A DNA stretch of 64,000 nucleotides from Elymus sibiricus (GCA_039707655.1 CM077675.1:420007162-420071161), one strand, 5' to 3'. Positions 1 through 11,296 are shown, numbered from the stretch's first letter. Numbers and translations are program-made. The notes: generated by a model from the letters alone, not told the origin.

Positions 1-25
1 ACGATGTCTCGGAAGGCTAAGACGA

Positions 26-455
26 TGGCATGGTCTGTGTGGGTTGAATCTACTTCGTTTGCATTGCAGGAAGGACTACTTCTCTGATGACGAAAAGGAG
101 ACTGCTGCTGCTGCATCACTGGACGGACATCGACGGCGTGCCGACATGACTAATAACCGCAGGAAGTCGAGTCAGGTTTCTGATATGCTCCCTTCTATGA
201 GTTCTTTTTTGTTCTGCAGTGTTACGGTGGCAACTTGCCTTATTAGAAATGCTTTTTAACCGGTGTCAATACTTTTGGGAATTGCTATTAAAATCCTAGC
301 ATTATGTTATATGGGGTGCTGATTTCTTTGACATGGTGGTGGGAAAGCAGTTTGATTCGTTTTTGAGTTGTTGATTGATTGTCCACTCGACATGAGATTA
401 AATTGCATAAGTTCTCATCCAGATTATTTTTTGGATCACTCACTCACTATAAAGC
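26..455 (+). repeat. Direct repeat, copy 1 (exon-like end plus tail)
   Basis: This segment is repeated in diverged form at 846-1320. Both copies hold a polypyrimidine stretch and TTGCAG acceptor-like site (AG at 68-69 here), then a short acidic reading frame with the residues FSDDEKE, an alanine run and SLDG. Beyond that comes a shared tail with TTTCTGATATGCTCCC and CTTTGACATGGTGGTGGG. Here the frame continues past SLDG for about 45 more codons to a stop near 259. A one-base difference upstream of FSDDEKE puts the two copies in different phase relative to the acceptor. It may be the remnant of the last exon and 3' UTR of a gene. I do not recognise the protein. Confidence 0.45.
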
Positions 456-845
456 AATTAGTTTACTGCCCTTTAATTATTCTTGTGCTCTACCCAAATG
501 CTAATTCTGTTATATGGCGTGCAGCGGTTGCGTGCACTAGAGTTGTCTGGTCACGCTACCGCATGGTTATCACACTGGTAAGCTGCTCCCTGTACTGGGA
601 TGTTGTGTTTCTGTTGTTTGTCGAATATACGATTCATTAAATTCATATTCCTGAGCAATATCCTTCCACCAGCTATCATGTATTGCTTCCAGTTTGAATA
701 GTTGCTCATCTCATCGACACATTATCAGTCTTTTCAGGAAACTGGAACATTTCCTGTACCAGCTCTCCTGTAAAATAAGGTTCATTCGATACGAAGCTAA
801 CTACTCCCTGTCAGTTTGTTGCTTGATGATGTCTCTGACCGTAAA

Positions 846-1320
846 GGAGATGACATGGGCTGTTTGGGTTGAATCTCCTTTGTTTGCGTTGCAGGAAGAC
901 AACTTCTCTGATGATGAAAAGGAGGTGGCTGCTGCTGCGGCGGCTTCATTGGATGGATAGCGCCGGCCGGCCGACAGGACTAATAAACGGCTGAAACGTT
1001 GAGTCAGGTTTCTGATATGCTCCCTGCTATGTTGTTTTTGTTTTGCAAGTGCTACAGTGGTAGTGACTGGACTTTATAATAATGCTTTTAACCTGTGACA
1101 TACTTTTGGGAATTGCTGTTAAAATCCAAGCATTTGTTTAGTCATCCAGCCAAAAGCTTGAAAAATTGATACCGGGGATGGTTTCTTTGACATGGTGGTG
1201 GGAAAGAAGTTTGGTTTGAGTTGTTAATTGGTTGTCCATTCCACAAGAGATAAAAAGGCATAAGGAATTTTCTATATAGTGTCTTTTTCGGGTCACTCAC
1301 TCAGTCACTGAAGCATTTAG
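846..1320 (+). repeat. Direct repeat, copy 2 (exon-like end plus tail)
   Basis: Diverged second copy of 26-455. The acceptor-like TTGCAG ends at 894, and the reading frame from 895 gives EDNFSDDEKEV, six alanines and SLDG, then a TAG stop at 958-960. That would be a natural short, acidic final exon of 22 codons. The tail from about 1010 (TTTCTGATATGCTCCC) to 1320 matches the tail of copy 1 and, more distantly, 2880-3110 and 5780-6010. No upstream exon can be joined with confidence, so this is either a gene fragment or a captured gene end inside a repeat. Confidence 0.4.
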
Positions 1321-1616
1321 TTTGTGAAATTGCTTTGCTTTCTAAATCTATGCATTGCCTTTTTACTGTGCTGTGCTCGCAAATATCAGGGAATAGTATC
1401 CCTTTTTACTTTCTGTTTGATGTCGGTCCAATAGTGATGTTGGTATTTTCTCGGAGACACTCTGCTGTTGTAGAAACTTCAATTGTATTTGTGTAGCACG
1501 GTGATGGGGTTGGTCAATATCGAGAAGTATTTTGGTATGCCACCACCAAATCAGTGAACAAAGAGATTGACTGGCTGGATTTCCATGACATAGTCGTTAA
1601 TTCGAAATAGGCTGAG

Positions 1617-3251
1617 GCAACAATTTGTGACCTTTGTATATCATAAGACGATATATCTGCTTGTTGAATATATGAAGCAAATGCCCGAGCCATCACCTCA
1701 CACGTGCTGTATAAATACCTTTTTATGAATGTGTTCCTAAACTGCATACAATAAGTCGATCTGATGTGAAGTACCTTGTGATGTTCATTCCACTGTTCCT
1801 GTATTGTTTGAAAATTGAACTGTTTCCCACCTCATTGCTCTCCAATGTTGCATCTTTTTCAGAAAAGCTGGCACCTTTTCATCGTTGATGTTGTGATGGC
1901 CAGCAGAGACTTGTACCAGCCCTCCTATAAAATAAGGTTCGTTCATTAAACTCAGATTATACTCGTTGATGCAGGACTTCTTTTTGTTGAGTGAAATGGT
2001 AGCGTGCATTTTACTTGTGTAGAGCAAGAGCAAATATCAGGGAAAGGCCCCCTTTTTATTTGTGAAATTGCTTTGCTTTCTGAATCTATGCATTGCCTTT
2101 GTGATGTTCTGTGCTTGCAAATATCAGGGAAATGCCCCCTTTTTCTTTGATGTCGGTCCAATGGTGATGTTGGTATTTTCTCGGAGACACTCTGCTGTTG
2201 TAGAAACTTCAATAGTGTTTGTGTAGCACTGTGATGGGGTTGGTCAATATCGAGAAGTATTTTGGTATGCCCCCACCAAATCAGTGAACAAAGAGATGCA
2301 CCGGCTGGATTTCCATGACATAGTCGTTAATTCGAAATAGGCTGAGACAACAATTTGTGACCTTTAGTCATTAGACGATATATCTGCTTGTTGAATATAT
2401 GAAACAAATGCCTGAGCCATCTCCTCACACGTGCTATATAAATACCTTCTTACGAAGGTGTTCCTGAACTACATACAATAAGTTGATGTGACCTTTGGTA
2501 TGCTGCATCTTTTTTCAGAAAAACTGGAACCTTTTCAGCGTTGATGTTGTGATGGTCGGCGCTGACTTGTACCAGCTCTCCTGTAAAATAAGTTTCATTC
2601 ATTAAACTTAGATTACACTCGTAGATGTAGACTGTGTTTTTGTTGAGGGAAATGGTAGCCTACATTTTATCTGGGTAGAGCAAGAGCTACTTGTTGAATT
2701 TTTTTCCAAGCACGCTACTAGGTCAATAACATGGGGATGTTTTTTCCAGCGCACATTATTTTAGTATAGCCTACCACACAGCATGTTAAAAAGAACACTG
2801 CCCTTTTATTGTAGCCAATGCTGCCAGCACCCCTTGAACCAGGACCTCTTTGACATGTGGTGCTACATGTTTCAAATTAGCCTCTCAGATCCAGTGATAT
2901 GCTTGATTCTATGGGGTTTTCTTATGTTCTACAAGTGTTACGGTTGTGACTGGTCAATCGCAGTTAAAATCCTTGCATTTGTTTGCTCATACAGGCAAAA
3001 GCTTGAAAATTTGATGTGGGGAACTTAGGAATGGTTTGTTTGACATGGTGGGAAAAAGCAGTTTGATTTGGTTTGAGATCTCACTGATATTAGCATGTGG
3101 TTTCCCTTTTTTCTCTTTCTACTAATGTAGTATGCAATTTTTCTTTGCAGAAGGGCGGAAGAGAAAAAGGTGAAGAAAAAGGATAGGCGCCTTGTTTGCA
3201 AATCTCAAGATATGCTTCCAAAAAAGCCGCGCCCTCCCTGTTTATTTTCCG
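1617..3251. repeat. Tandem duplication block, copy 1
   Basis: This block is highly similar to 4455-6141, at an offset of about 2.84-2.89 kb with small indels. Shared landmarks are ACAATTTGTGACCTTTGTAT (1621 and 4460), GATGTTCATTCCACTG (1788 and 4626), CACACAGCATGTTAAAAAGA (near 2775 and 5670) and a lysine-rich exon-like end (3151 and 6047). Inside each block lies an older internal duplication: a unit with CTCTGCTGTTGTAGAAACTT and GTGATGGGGTTGGTCAATAT occurs at 1460 and 2190 and again near 5028. There is no long open frame and no recognisable transposon domain. Frames here are shadows of repeated non-coding DNA. Confidence 0.75.
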
Positions 3252-3298
3252 ATCAGTGTCGGTGGAATGGTGATGTTGGAGACACTCTGCTGTTGTAA
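3151..3298 (+). other. Exon-like lysine-rich reading frame, copy 1
   Basis: A T-rich stretch and TTCTTTGCAG acceptor (AG at 3149-3150) precede an open frame from 3152 to a TAA at 3296-3298. The product is about 48 residues, starting RAEEKKVKKKDRRL and followed by VCKSQDMLPKK. The paired copy at 6047 keeps the acceptor, the frame and most of these residues over its first 37 codons (RVEDKKVKKKDRHL there), mostly with substitutions rather than frameshifts. That hints at a true terminal exon before duplication. I do not recognise the protein, and no upstream exons are identifiable. Confidence 0.3.
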
Positions 3299-4454
3299 AG
3301 CTACTTTCAATTGTATTTGTGTCGCACGTGTGGGCCGGGATGTCGAGAAGTATTTGGTTTGCCACCAACTATTATTCAGTGAACAAAGAGATTGTCCTTC
3401 TAGTTGAATGGATGAGTTTGTTTGTGACATCCACAAATGTTAGCTCGTTGAGCATATAATGACTGGCATTGATTGGTTCTGTCTTGAAACTAAGGATTTC
3501 CCATCCCTGGATGAAAATATATTACCTGCCTGCGGAAATGCCGCCTCCTCTAGTACACGTTATGTATTTGTTGGTTGATTGATGAAATCAAAACGCTGTT
3601 CCAATAATATCCTCAAGGTCATGGTTTTTTAATCCCAAATCGAACGAAATTTGAACAAAACATGAGGTGTCCTTCATGTGTCCTTCAAGAACTGCAAGTT
3701 AACCATTTTTCCATGAAACGGGGTCATTTTCTGGCACCAAATGAAGCGGGATCATATGTATACTTCTACGGAGCGATTAAGTGTGATACTGCCATAATCT
3801 TGAGATAACAAACACAACTGTTTCTACTGTTTATGCTTATATTCTCACATGTAATTGTATGTAGTTTGGCTTCAACTTCACAGGTTTATTTTTATTATTT
3901 TTACACAAGATAAACTTCACACGTTTTTTTTAATGTAGATAAACTTAACAGGTGGTGGCGTCATAGTGAATCTGGGTATTTCCATGGACCCATACCTTTT
4001 CATGCTTCCCACTATATGAGGTCACCTTGACAAGCTGTGTGGTCGTAACTTTTGGGACTGTAATGAGCTCGGCTGCCAACACGAGATGGTGGGCCGCTGT
4101 GTAGTACCAAGTCAGATGAAAACAGGTTGTACAATCACACAAGCAGCAGCAACAACCAAGTGCTATGCGTCAGTGTGCCCTCACGGATGCAAGGGGTGTA
4201 AGATTTTAGTCCCACCTCGCCTATGGATGAAAGTTTGGACCAACATATAAGGAGTCACCTCATGGTTCACCTAGATGGAGTGTTAGAAGATAGTATGCTA
4301 CATGCACACTACATATGTGTAGCGTGTGCGCTCGCGTGTATATTCGCGACTAGACTTAGGACTTTGGACGCTTGGCGCGACCGCGTGCGCATGGTAGCCA
4401 GTGAACCTTCCCTCCAGCAACACAGAAATACGACCAGTCTCCAGCAACACAGAC
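3299..4454. other. No gene seen; spacer between duplication blocks
   Basis: This unique sequence lies between the two duplicated blocks. It has no credible reading frame. Part of it (about 4187-4450), with a GTCCCACCTCGCCTATGG stretch, differs in composition from its surroundings and could be a fragment of a retrotransposon, but I see no TSD or LTR ends to support that. Confidence 0.4.
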
Positions 4455-6141
4455 TTACGACAATTTGTGACCTTTGTATATCATAAGACGATACATTTGC
4501 TTGTTGAATATATGAAACAAATGCCCGAGCTATCTCCTCACACGTGCTGTATAAATACATTTTTATGAATGTGTTCCTAAAGTGCATACAATAAGTTGAT
4601 GTGTCTGCTGTGAAGTACCTTGTGATGTTCATTCCACTGTTTCTGTATTGTTTGAAAATTGAACTGTTGCCCACCTCATTGCTCTCCAATGTTGCATCTT
4701 TTTTCAGAAAAACTGGAACCTTTTCAGCGTTGATGTTGTGATGGCCAGCAGAGACTTGTACCAGCCCTCCTGTAAAATAAGGTTCATTCATTAAACTCAG
4801 ATTATACTCGTAGATGCAGGACTGCTTTTTGTTGAGCAAAACGGTAGCGTGCATTTTACTTGTGTAGAGCAAGAGCAAATATCAGGGAAAGGCCCCCTTT
4901 TTATTTGTGAAATTGCTTTGCTTTCTGAATCTATGCATTGCCTTTTTGCTGTTCTGCGCTTGCAAATATCAGGGAAAGGCCCCCTTTTTATTTTCTGTTT
5001 GATGTTGGTATTTTCTCAGAGACACTCTGCTGTTGTAGAAACTTCAATTGTGTTTGTGTAGCACTGTGATGGGGTTGGTCAATATTGAGAAGTATTTTGG
5101 TATGCCGCCCCCAAATCAGTGAACAAAGAGATTGACTGGCTGGATTTCCATGACATAGTCGTTAATTCGAAATAGGCTGAGACAACAATTTGTGACCTTT
5201 AGTATATCATAAGATGGTATATCTGCTTGTTGAATATATGAAACAAATGCCTGAGCCATCTCCTCACATGTGCTATATAAATACCTTCTTACGAAGGTGT
5301 TCCTGAACTACATACAATAAGTTGATGTGTCTGCTGTGAAGTACCTTGTGATGTTCATTCCACTGTTCTTGCATTGTTTGAAAATTGAACTGCAATGATG
5401 CATCTTTTTTCAGAAAAACTGGAACCTTTTTAGCGTTGATGTTGTGATGGCCGGCACTGACTTGTACCACCTCTCCTGTAAAATAAGGTTCATTCATTAA
5501 ACTTAGATTATACTCATAGATGTAGACTGTGTTTTTGTTGACGGAAATGGAAGCCTACATTTTACCTGGGTAGAGCAAGAGCTACTTGTTGAATTTTTTT
5601 CTGAGCACGCTACTAGGTCAATAACATGTGGATGTTTTTTCCAGCACATATTTTTTTAGTTATATCCTACCACACAGCATGTTAAAAAGAACACTGCCCT
5701 TTTATTGTAACCAATGCTGCCAGCGCCCCTTGACCCAGGACCTCTTTGACATGTGGTGCTACATGTTTCATATTAGCCTCTCAGATCCAGTGATATGCTT
5801 GATTCTATGGGGTTTTCTTATGTTCTACAAGTGTTACGGTTGTGACTGGTCAATCATAGTTAAAATCCTTGCATTTGTTTGCTCATCCAGGCAAAAGCTT
5901 GAAAATTTGATGTGGGGAACTTAGGAATGGTTTGTTTGACATGGTGGGAAAAGGCAGTTTGATTTGGTTTGAGATCTCACTGATATTAGTCTGCGGTTTC
6001 CTTTTTTTCTCTTTCTACTAACGTAGTATGCAATTTTGCTTTGCAGAAGGGTGGAAGATAAAAAGGTGAAGAAAAAGGATAGGCACCTTGTTTGCAAATC
6101 TCAAGATATGCTTCCGAAAAAGCTCTGCCCTCCTTGTTTAT
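4455..6141. repeat. Tandem duplication block, copy 2
   Basis: Second copy of 1617-3251. The left junction falls just before ACAATTTGTGACC (4460) and the right junction after TTTATTTTCCG (about 6141), where copy 1 continues into different DNA and copy 2 runs into a CACTA terminus. The internal sub-unit seen at 1460 and 2190 is present here near 5028 and, in part, from 4460. Confidence 0.75.
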
Positions 6142-6215
6142 TTTCCGCTTTGCCGGCGGTTATTGGCCCTTTGCCGAGTGTCCGTGGCACCCGGCGTATA
6201 TGTCGATTCCAGTAG
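6047..6215 (+). other. Exon-like lysine-rich reading frame, copy 2, ending in CACTA terminus
   Basis: Copy of the frame at 3151-3298. The acceptor TTTGCAG ends at 6046 and the frame from 6048 begins RVEDKKVKKKDRHL. The last about 18 codons differ from copy 1 because the reading frame runs into the CACTA terminal sequence. The TAG stop (6213-6215) is formed by the TAGTG end of that element. Coding status is unproven. Confidence 0.3.
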
Positions 6216-6217
6216 TG
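6142..6217 (-). mobile_element. CACTA transposon terminus (fragment)
   Basis: Read on the minus strand from 6217 the sequence begins CACTACTGGAATCGACA and continues through GCCACGGACACTCGGCAAAG. This is the CACTA start plus the subterminal TTTGCCGAGTGTC-type motif known from Triticeae CACTA elements. Only about 75 bases are present. The other terminus is not visible to the left, so this is a deleted or truncated element end. It lies exactly at the right boundary of the duplicated block. Confidence 0.75.
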
Positions 6218-9060
6218 AAAACATCCAATTTTCCATAAAAAACCATTCAATTTGTCATGCTTAAAAAACTGACGTCGGATTCTTAACATTTCCGATAGGT
6301 AGAGATCATGCTCATTCGAGCGAACGCCATCATCAGAAAGCGTTCGCTTCAAAAAACACTCTCAGAAGACGTTTAGAAATTACAATGCTATCATAGAGGG
6401 ATTTGTCATGCTAGGAGAAAAAATTACCATGCTACAACACAAAGAATTGTCACACCACAACAAAGAAATTTGTCATGTGTTTTAGAGATTTGGCGTGCTG
6501 CAATGGAGAGAATTATTAGGCCAAGAAATGGGTAAGTTGCTCAGATGTTTAAGAATTAGGACCCCAATATTAGCCGAACATCAGATTTATATGTTCATTA
6601 TGATTCGTTCGCTACAGGGGGAGTGATATATCGAACGTTTTCATTCTCAAGGATAACCCCTCTCCCGCGTGCGTGAGACCCCAAGTGGCCCGACTAGGCT
6701 TACTAAATGGGCCTCCCCACATAGTGCTAATCAGAAAAATAAACGTAAAAAACCCAATTTCCCATTGACTACTATCAAGACTTGAAGTTGGACTTTGAAC
6801 ACGATTACGAATGGCAAACAAATAAGTGAAATTAACATAATATGTATAATAAACAGTCATTTAGTTGAAAAATTGGATACATGCCCGTTATGACACTATA
6901 CAATGCCAGAATTGAAAACACATAGAAAGAAACTTGGTAAAAAAATATGTTCCAAGATAAATTTGTCATTGTTTCATATAAAAAGGAGATAGAAAAAATT
7001 AATTTGAAATAAAAATTGTGAAAAGGTCTAAAGGAACTTTTTTTTGCCATGTGATGTTGAAGAAAAATGCTATGCAATACTAAAAATTTACCATGCTCAA
7101 TTCAACAACATTCTGACATGTTTTAGAGAAAAGTAAAAAAATTACAAGAACAATAATTTACGATGGTGTATGCGATGAAAAAAAATCCTTGATGTGTACA
7201 AAACTAATTTGCCATGGTCCAATACAATTAGTTTGTCATGGATAAATTAACAAAGTTTGTCATGTTCGAACTATATAAATTTTCCATGGTTTGAAGTATG
7301 AATTTTCCATGATCCAAACAATGAATTTGCCAATGGGTTTTTTTTTCTTTTGCGATGGTCAAAAATAAAAAAATTCCAAGGTCTGAAGTATGAATTCGCC
7401 ATGGTCCAAAAAAAACCTTGTGATGTTATAACCTACAACTTGGCCATGGTTCAAACAATAACTTTGTCATACTTTAAATCCCTGTTCAAGAATTCGTCTG
7501 ATTAACCAGTAACCTTGCCGATTAATCCTTACTCATAGGGTCACCGAGTATCCTATTAACTGATAAATCACCCCATTGATTGGATAATGGCCGATTAACT
7601 TGCCGATTAGCCTATTAATCCCCTACTCGTCAGCCAACTGAGCAGCAACCAGTTAATGATTTCCTCAACAATGCTTTAAATAAATGTGCCATGTTGCAAA
7701 CAATAAAATTGTCCACGGTCTGGAAAAACAAATTTTTGCCATATTTGAAAAGTAAAAATTTCCATAGTCAAAAATTAAAATTTCGCAAGGTCTAATTTAC
7801 AAGAAAAAAAATCCATGGTCCAAACAATAACCTTTGCATGATTTTTTTTAAATATGTCATGGTGCCAACAATAAAATTTCCATTGTCCATTAAGTAAATT
7901 GCCATGGTCTGGAAAATAAATTTGCCATGGTCCCCTAAGTAAATTTGCAATGGTTTGAAAAGTAAATTTGTCATGGACTGAAGGTAAATTTGCCATTTTC
8001 CATTAAGTAAACTATCCATGGTTTGAAAAGTAAAGTTGCCATGAACCGTTAAGTAATTTCGAAATGGTCTAACAAATAATAAAATTTAGGGAAATTTTTT
8101 TACCTAAACGAACTAGGTGCCTTTTTGGCATTGGGTAATGGGCGCATGGAATGCTAGGAATTTTTTCTATTGGAAAAAATATGGAAAATTTTATGATTTT
8201 GCCATGGACAAATGGAATCTTGTTTTCTGAAGATAAAATATGTCAATATTTCAAAAAAAAGATAAATTTCCATGGGCCATAAAGTGAGTTTTCCATGGTG
8301 GGCGAAGAAAGTAATTTGACATTGGCCAAAAGAGAGAATTTTGCCATCATCCGTAAAGTGAAATTCCATGTTCCATGAAGTGATTTTGCCATGGTATTGA
8401 AAAACCATGGCAATTACCCTTTGTACATCATGGAAAATGTGGATTTAAAAAAAGAACTTCTATATATTTAACAATGCATATCACACAAATGTACTATCCC
8501 CCGTCCCCTAGTATGAAAAAGGAACTCTTGTTGACTAGGTTCGATAAAAAGAACAAGCTGTTGGCAAAACAAGCTAAATTGCCATGTATTTTTACCATGT
8601 ACCTATATAAGTGAGTTTGCAATGGTTCGTAAAAGAAGGAATTTTCCATGGCAAATATATTACATTTATTTGCCATGGTTTAGAATGGTTTGATTTGCCA
8701 CTAGAACAAAACAGAGATGTTGAGTTGTGAATTCACAAAAAATAGATTTTCCATGGCAAATGCAGAGACATGGCAACTGTTGAGAAATGATAAACCATTA
8801 ACAAAAATTAACAATGTTGGTTTATACCTTAAAACAGTGGCAAAAATTGTCATGGAAAAATTGAAGATAACACAACTACACCTAAATAGTGCCAAGTGGG
8901 CCAGTCCATCATTTTACACAAAAAATTGTATGTGCTATAAATTAGCTTTTCATGAACTTTCCGTGTAATTCTTAGAGGATTTCTGAAATTTGTCATGATA
9001 TTGTGAACAAATGATGAGTCCCTTTAATGATCCGGTAAATGAGCAGAAATGATTCTCGCA
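6218..9060. repeat. AT-rich TTGCCATG-array repeat, copy 1
   Basis: Dense, irregular repetition of short units of the type AATTTGCCATGGTCC with AAGTAAA spacers, especially 7180-7480, 7680-8060 and 8190-8410. Parts recur at 11300-12660: 6620-7150 matches 11330-11880 and 8110-8700 matches 12120-12640, so both are copies of one element. Palindromic GAGCGAACG / CGTTCGCT near 6316-6351 may mark a terminal inverted repeat. TTGCCATG arrays are known to me from non-autonomous Mutator-like elements of Triticeae, so I suggest that class with low confidence. No coding potential is visible. Confidence 0.6.
7490..7670. repeat. GATTAA-rich insert within the TTGCCATG array
   Basis: The TTGCCATG texture is interrupted by about 180 bases with a different texture: CCGATTAATCC, GATTAACCAG, CCGATTAACTTGCCGATTAG and related units. 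The corresponding place in the copy at 11880-11940 lacks it. It is likely a separate small insertion or a lineage-specific tract. No TSD was identified. Confidence 0.35.
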
Positions 9061-10064
9061 TTTTTCCTCACATGTGACCCTGAGTTATCGAAGCCACGAG
9101 AGCAGCCTAAGGGTTTCTAACAAGCTTTACAAGAGAATTAAGTTCCAGTTTATGCATTGGATCCAATCAAGTTGCATATTTGAACACTTATAAATAAAAA
9201 TAGGCATGGGTATGGACTTATTCTTACAACCATATATTTGCGAACGGGGTCATCATGATATTCGTTGGTGCTCTGGAAGTCAACATCAGGATGTTCTTGT
9301 AACGTTTTGAAGTGTGGGATGTGTTCAAATTACATCTTGACCGGCACACGTCCTGCATCAAGAGTCAGTTATCTAACCGAAAACCCTATCCATCACGCGG
9401 GGCTACTTGTTGCGCCATCGTGCATCCATCCATGGACTGTGACATCGCTCAGCCTAGCCGTTGCTCACAAAATGCAAAGTTGCACCTGCTTAGCCTCCGT
9501 GCCATGCATCTTGAGCGTATGTGACGAGGAAAAGGCACCATCGTCACTGTCGGTGTGTGCCTTTGCCCAACATCCGCCTATGACGACAATGTGAGGAATG
9601 TCGAAGGTAGGTGAGGCCCCAACAGTCGACTGGACGTCCCTTGTAGTTCTCTAGACCCACACGTGCCTCGGTTGAAGTCATTCAAGTTGTCCTAAGAAGA
9701 TTAGTACGATTTTCAGTGCAACTCTTTTTCGTTGATCGTTCTGCATCCAGCTGTCTATCCATTGTATTGTTTTTTTCTGTTCTTAGTATTAATCAGACCT
9801 AAGCTGTCCTTTGGGTGTCTTCTTTATTAAAAAAACTAAAATTGTAGAATCATTGCACAGATCTATAACATACTAGATTAGGTGACCAGCAAGGAACATG
9901 GCCTACCCATCAATACACATAACACTCTCAGTGACAATTCAAACTAATGCACCTGAACTATATAGTGACGCAAAATCATTACAATTATAAAGTCGAAACT
10001 ATGGTTTATAAAATCGAAACTATGGTTTGAATAATATGTATGAGCCCCCATATATTACATGATC
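9061..10064. other. No gene seen
   Basis: Unique sequence downstream of the MATH gene (which reads leftward). Short frames, including 9265-9594, show no recognisable domain or codon bias. A run ending CTTTATTAAAAAAACT near 9820 resembles the A-rich 3' tail of a retroposon, but no matching TSD was found. Polyadenylation signals for the MATH gene could lie here; none is clear enough to call. Confidence 0.4.
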
Positions 10065-10673
10065 TCATACGCCGACAGACCTAAGGAAATGCTTGACGAC
10101 TACGTCCTTGACCCATGACGCGCGATCCGCCGTGTTTCTCAGGTGGCGACGCTTGCACAAGTCATCCTTGCAGCGGCAGACCGCGAGGTCGCCATGGCTT
10201 TTCACGACCGGCTTGTCGACGACGGTGATCTCACACCGTAGTACGAAGGAGTCGTCCCACAGGTACTCCGGCGACCGCTCAAGCTCCTTCTTCGAGATAC
10301 TCAGGCCCCAGTACTCCATGCCATCATGCTTCTGAGGGAACGTCACCACGCGGCGCTCACCAGCAAACCGTGCAGGCTCGCCGCCGTGGCGAGGGACCAG
10401 GCTGAACCGGAACTCGACGCGGACGTTCGAGGCGGCCGCCTCGGCCATCTTGAGCAAGAAGGAGATCCTGGCGTTGCTGTCCGTCCGGTAAAAATTGTGC
10501 GGGTAGTAGCAGATCTGAAAATCGTGGCCCGCCGCCCTGAACTTGCTGGACTCGATGTGCTCGCCGGCGACGAGCAGCTTGGTCACGGAGTAGCCCTCCA
10601 CCTTGAGCTCGTGAGTGCCGGCGCTCGTCGTGGCGGTGATCGTCGAGCGCGTGGGCTGTGGCGGAATCTTCAT
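10065..10673 (-). CDS. MATH-domain protein, lacking a BTB domain
   Basis: Single open frame of 202 codons from the ATG at 10671-10673. An ATG 35 codons upstream at 10778 is in frame, but a TATA box at 10795-10806 would place the transcription start near 10770, so the internal ATG is preferred; it also matches where family members begin. After a short leader comes the STITATTSAGTHELKVEGYS strand and then the rest of a MATH/TRAF-like fold: GEHIESSKF, ICYYPHNFY, VEFRFSLV, a conserved WGLSISKKEL and DSFVLRCEITVV. In MATH-BTB (BPM-type) proteins this domain binds substrates for a CUL3 ubiquitin ligase. Those proteins are about 360 residues and carry a BTB domain, absent here. The final about 40 residues (DLCKRRHLRNTA region) have a divergent cysteine-rich sequence. 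It could be a truncated member of the much-expanded grass MATH-BTB family. No frameshift is visible. Confidence 0.75.
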   Translation of the reverse strand: MKIPPQPTRSTITATTSAGTHELKVEGYSVTKLLVAGEHIESSKFRAAGHDFQICYYPHNFYRTDSNARISFLLKMAEAAASNVRVEFRFSLVPRHGGEPARFAGERRVVTFPQKHDGMEYWGLSISKKELERSPEYLWDDSFVLRCEITVVDKPVVKSHGDLAVCRCKDDLCKRRHLRNTADRASWVKDVVVKHFLRSVGV

Positions 10674-10794
10674 GCTGCGGCGGAAACTTGGTCGCTGATC
10701 GGATCGGAGGCGAACGTGGTCGACGAGATGTGTTGGTTTGCTCGTTTGTTTTCTCGGCGGTGGGTTTGGAACGTCCAAGGCTTACGTACTGCAC

Positions 10795-10806
10795 CGTTAT
10801 ATATAC
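10795..10806 (-). promoter_or_regulatory. TATA box of MATH gene
   Basis: On the minus strand the sequence reads AGTATATATAACGG. It lies about 120 bases upstream of the chosen ATG at 10673, at a sensible distance for a short 5' UTR, and only about 20 bases upstream of the alternative ATG at 10778. Confidence 0.5.
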
Positions 10807-10829
10807 TGCTAGTACTCCGATTGTTACTG

Positions 10830-11143
10830 TGAAGGAGATGCATATTTGTATCCGGGTTTGTTTGTATCTCTATCTCCGATCTTGTCCAGAATAAGGAATC
10901 ATTTGTTTAGGTGTTCACGAGTAAGGAACTGTTGATTTCGTGAGCCGATCTTCTCCGTTCAAACGTCTCAGGAACTTTGGGTTCTGAATATCCCTTTTTA
11001 TGTACTCTATAATAGGGAATAGGAAGGGATTTCGCTACAAATCAAACATCGGATTTAGAGTTTTGCTACACCTACGTAAAGATTCATACTTAACTTTACG
11101 TAGCAGGTTACGTGAGTCTTAACATTTTTGTCAGATTTATGAA
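10830..11143. other. Upstream region of MATH gene; no gene seen
   Basis: Promoter-proximal DNA of the MATH gene and a stretch (11040-11143) that contains TTTGCTACACCTACGTAAAG, related to the MITE that follows. No coding potential is visible. Confidence 0.35.
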
Positions 11144-11296
11144 TAATGCTACACCCATGAAAAGTTACGTAGGGATTTTACGTAAAGGTTAATGTGGAAG
11201 TAATTAACTGGACTAGGATTAGTGGCTGGCCCCACCACCGTTAAAATCAGGGGGGAGAGAGAGTTAATAAAGAAGTTTACGTAGATGTATCATTTC
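11144..11296. mobile_element. MITE-like repeat, copy 1 (TACGTA family)
   Basis: About 150 bases beginning AATGCTACACCCATG and ending, on the opposite strand, AATGATACATCTACG, so the ends are imperfect terminal inverted repeats. It contains GGATTTTACGTAAAGG, TGTGGAAGTA and TTAAAATCAGGGGG. The same family lies in reverse orientation at 26221-26400. The superfamily is not determined and no clear TSD was seen. Confidence 0.5.

Noticed and set aside
4309..4878. 189-codon minus-strand open frame
   Set aside because: It lies across the left junction of a non-coding duplication; the related copy is broken and the other strand has the repeat module.
7180..8700. CRISPR-like short repeats with spacers
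   Set aside because: TTGCCATG units are irregular in length and sequence and this is plant nuclear DNA; they belong to a transposon array.
9265..9594. 109-codon plus-strand frame
   Set aside because: No domain, two overlapping frames of similar quality, and no signals.
10674..10778. Longer N terminus of the MATH protein from the ATG at 10778
   Set aside because: It starts about 20 bases after the TATA box, upstream of the likely transcription start, and the extra residues do not resemble the family.
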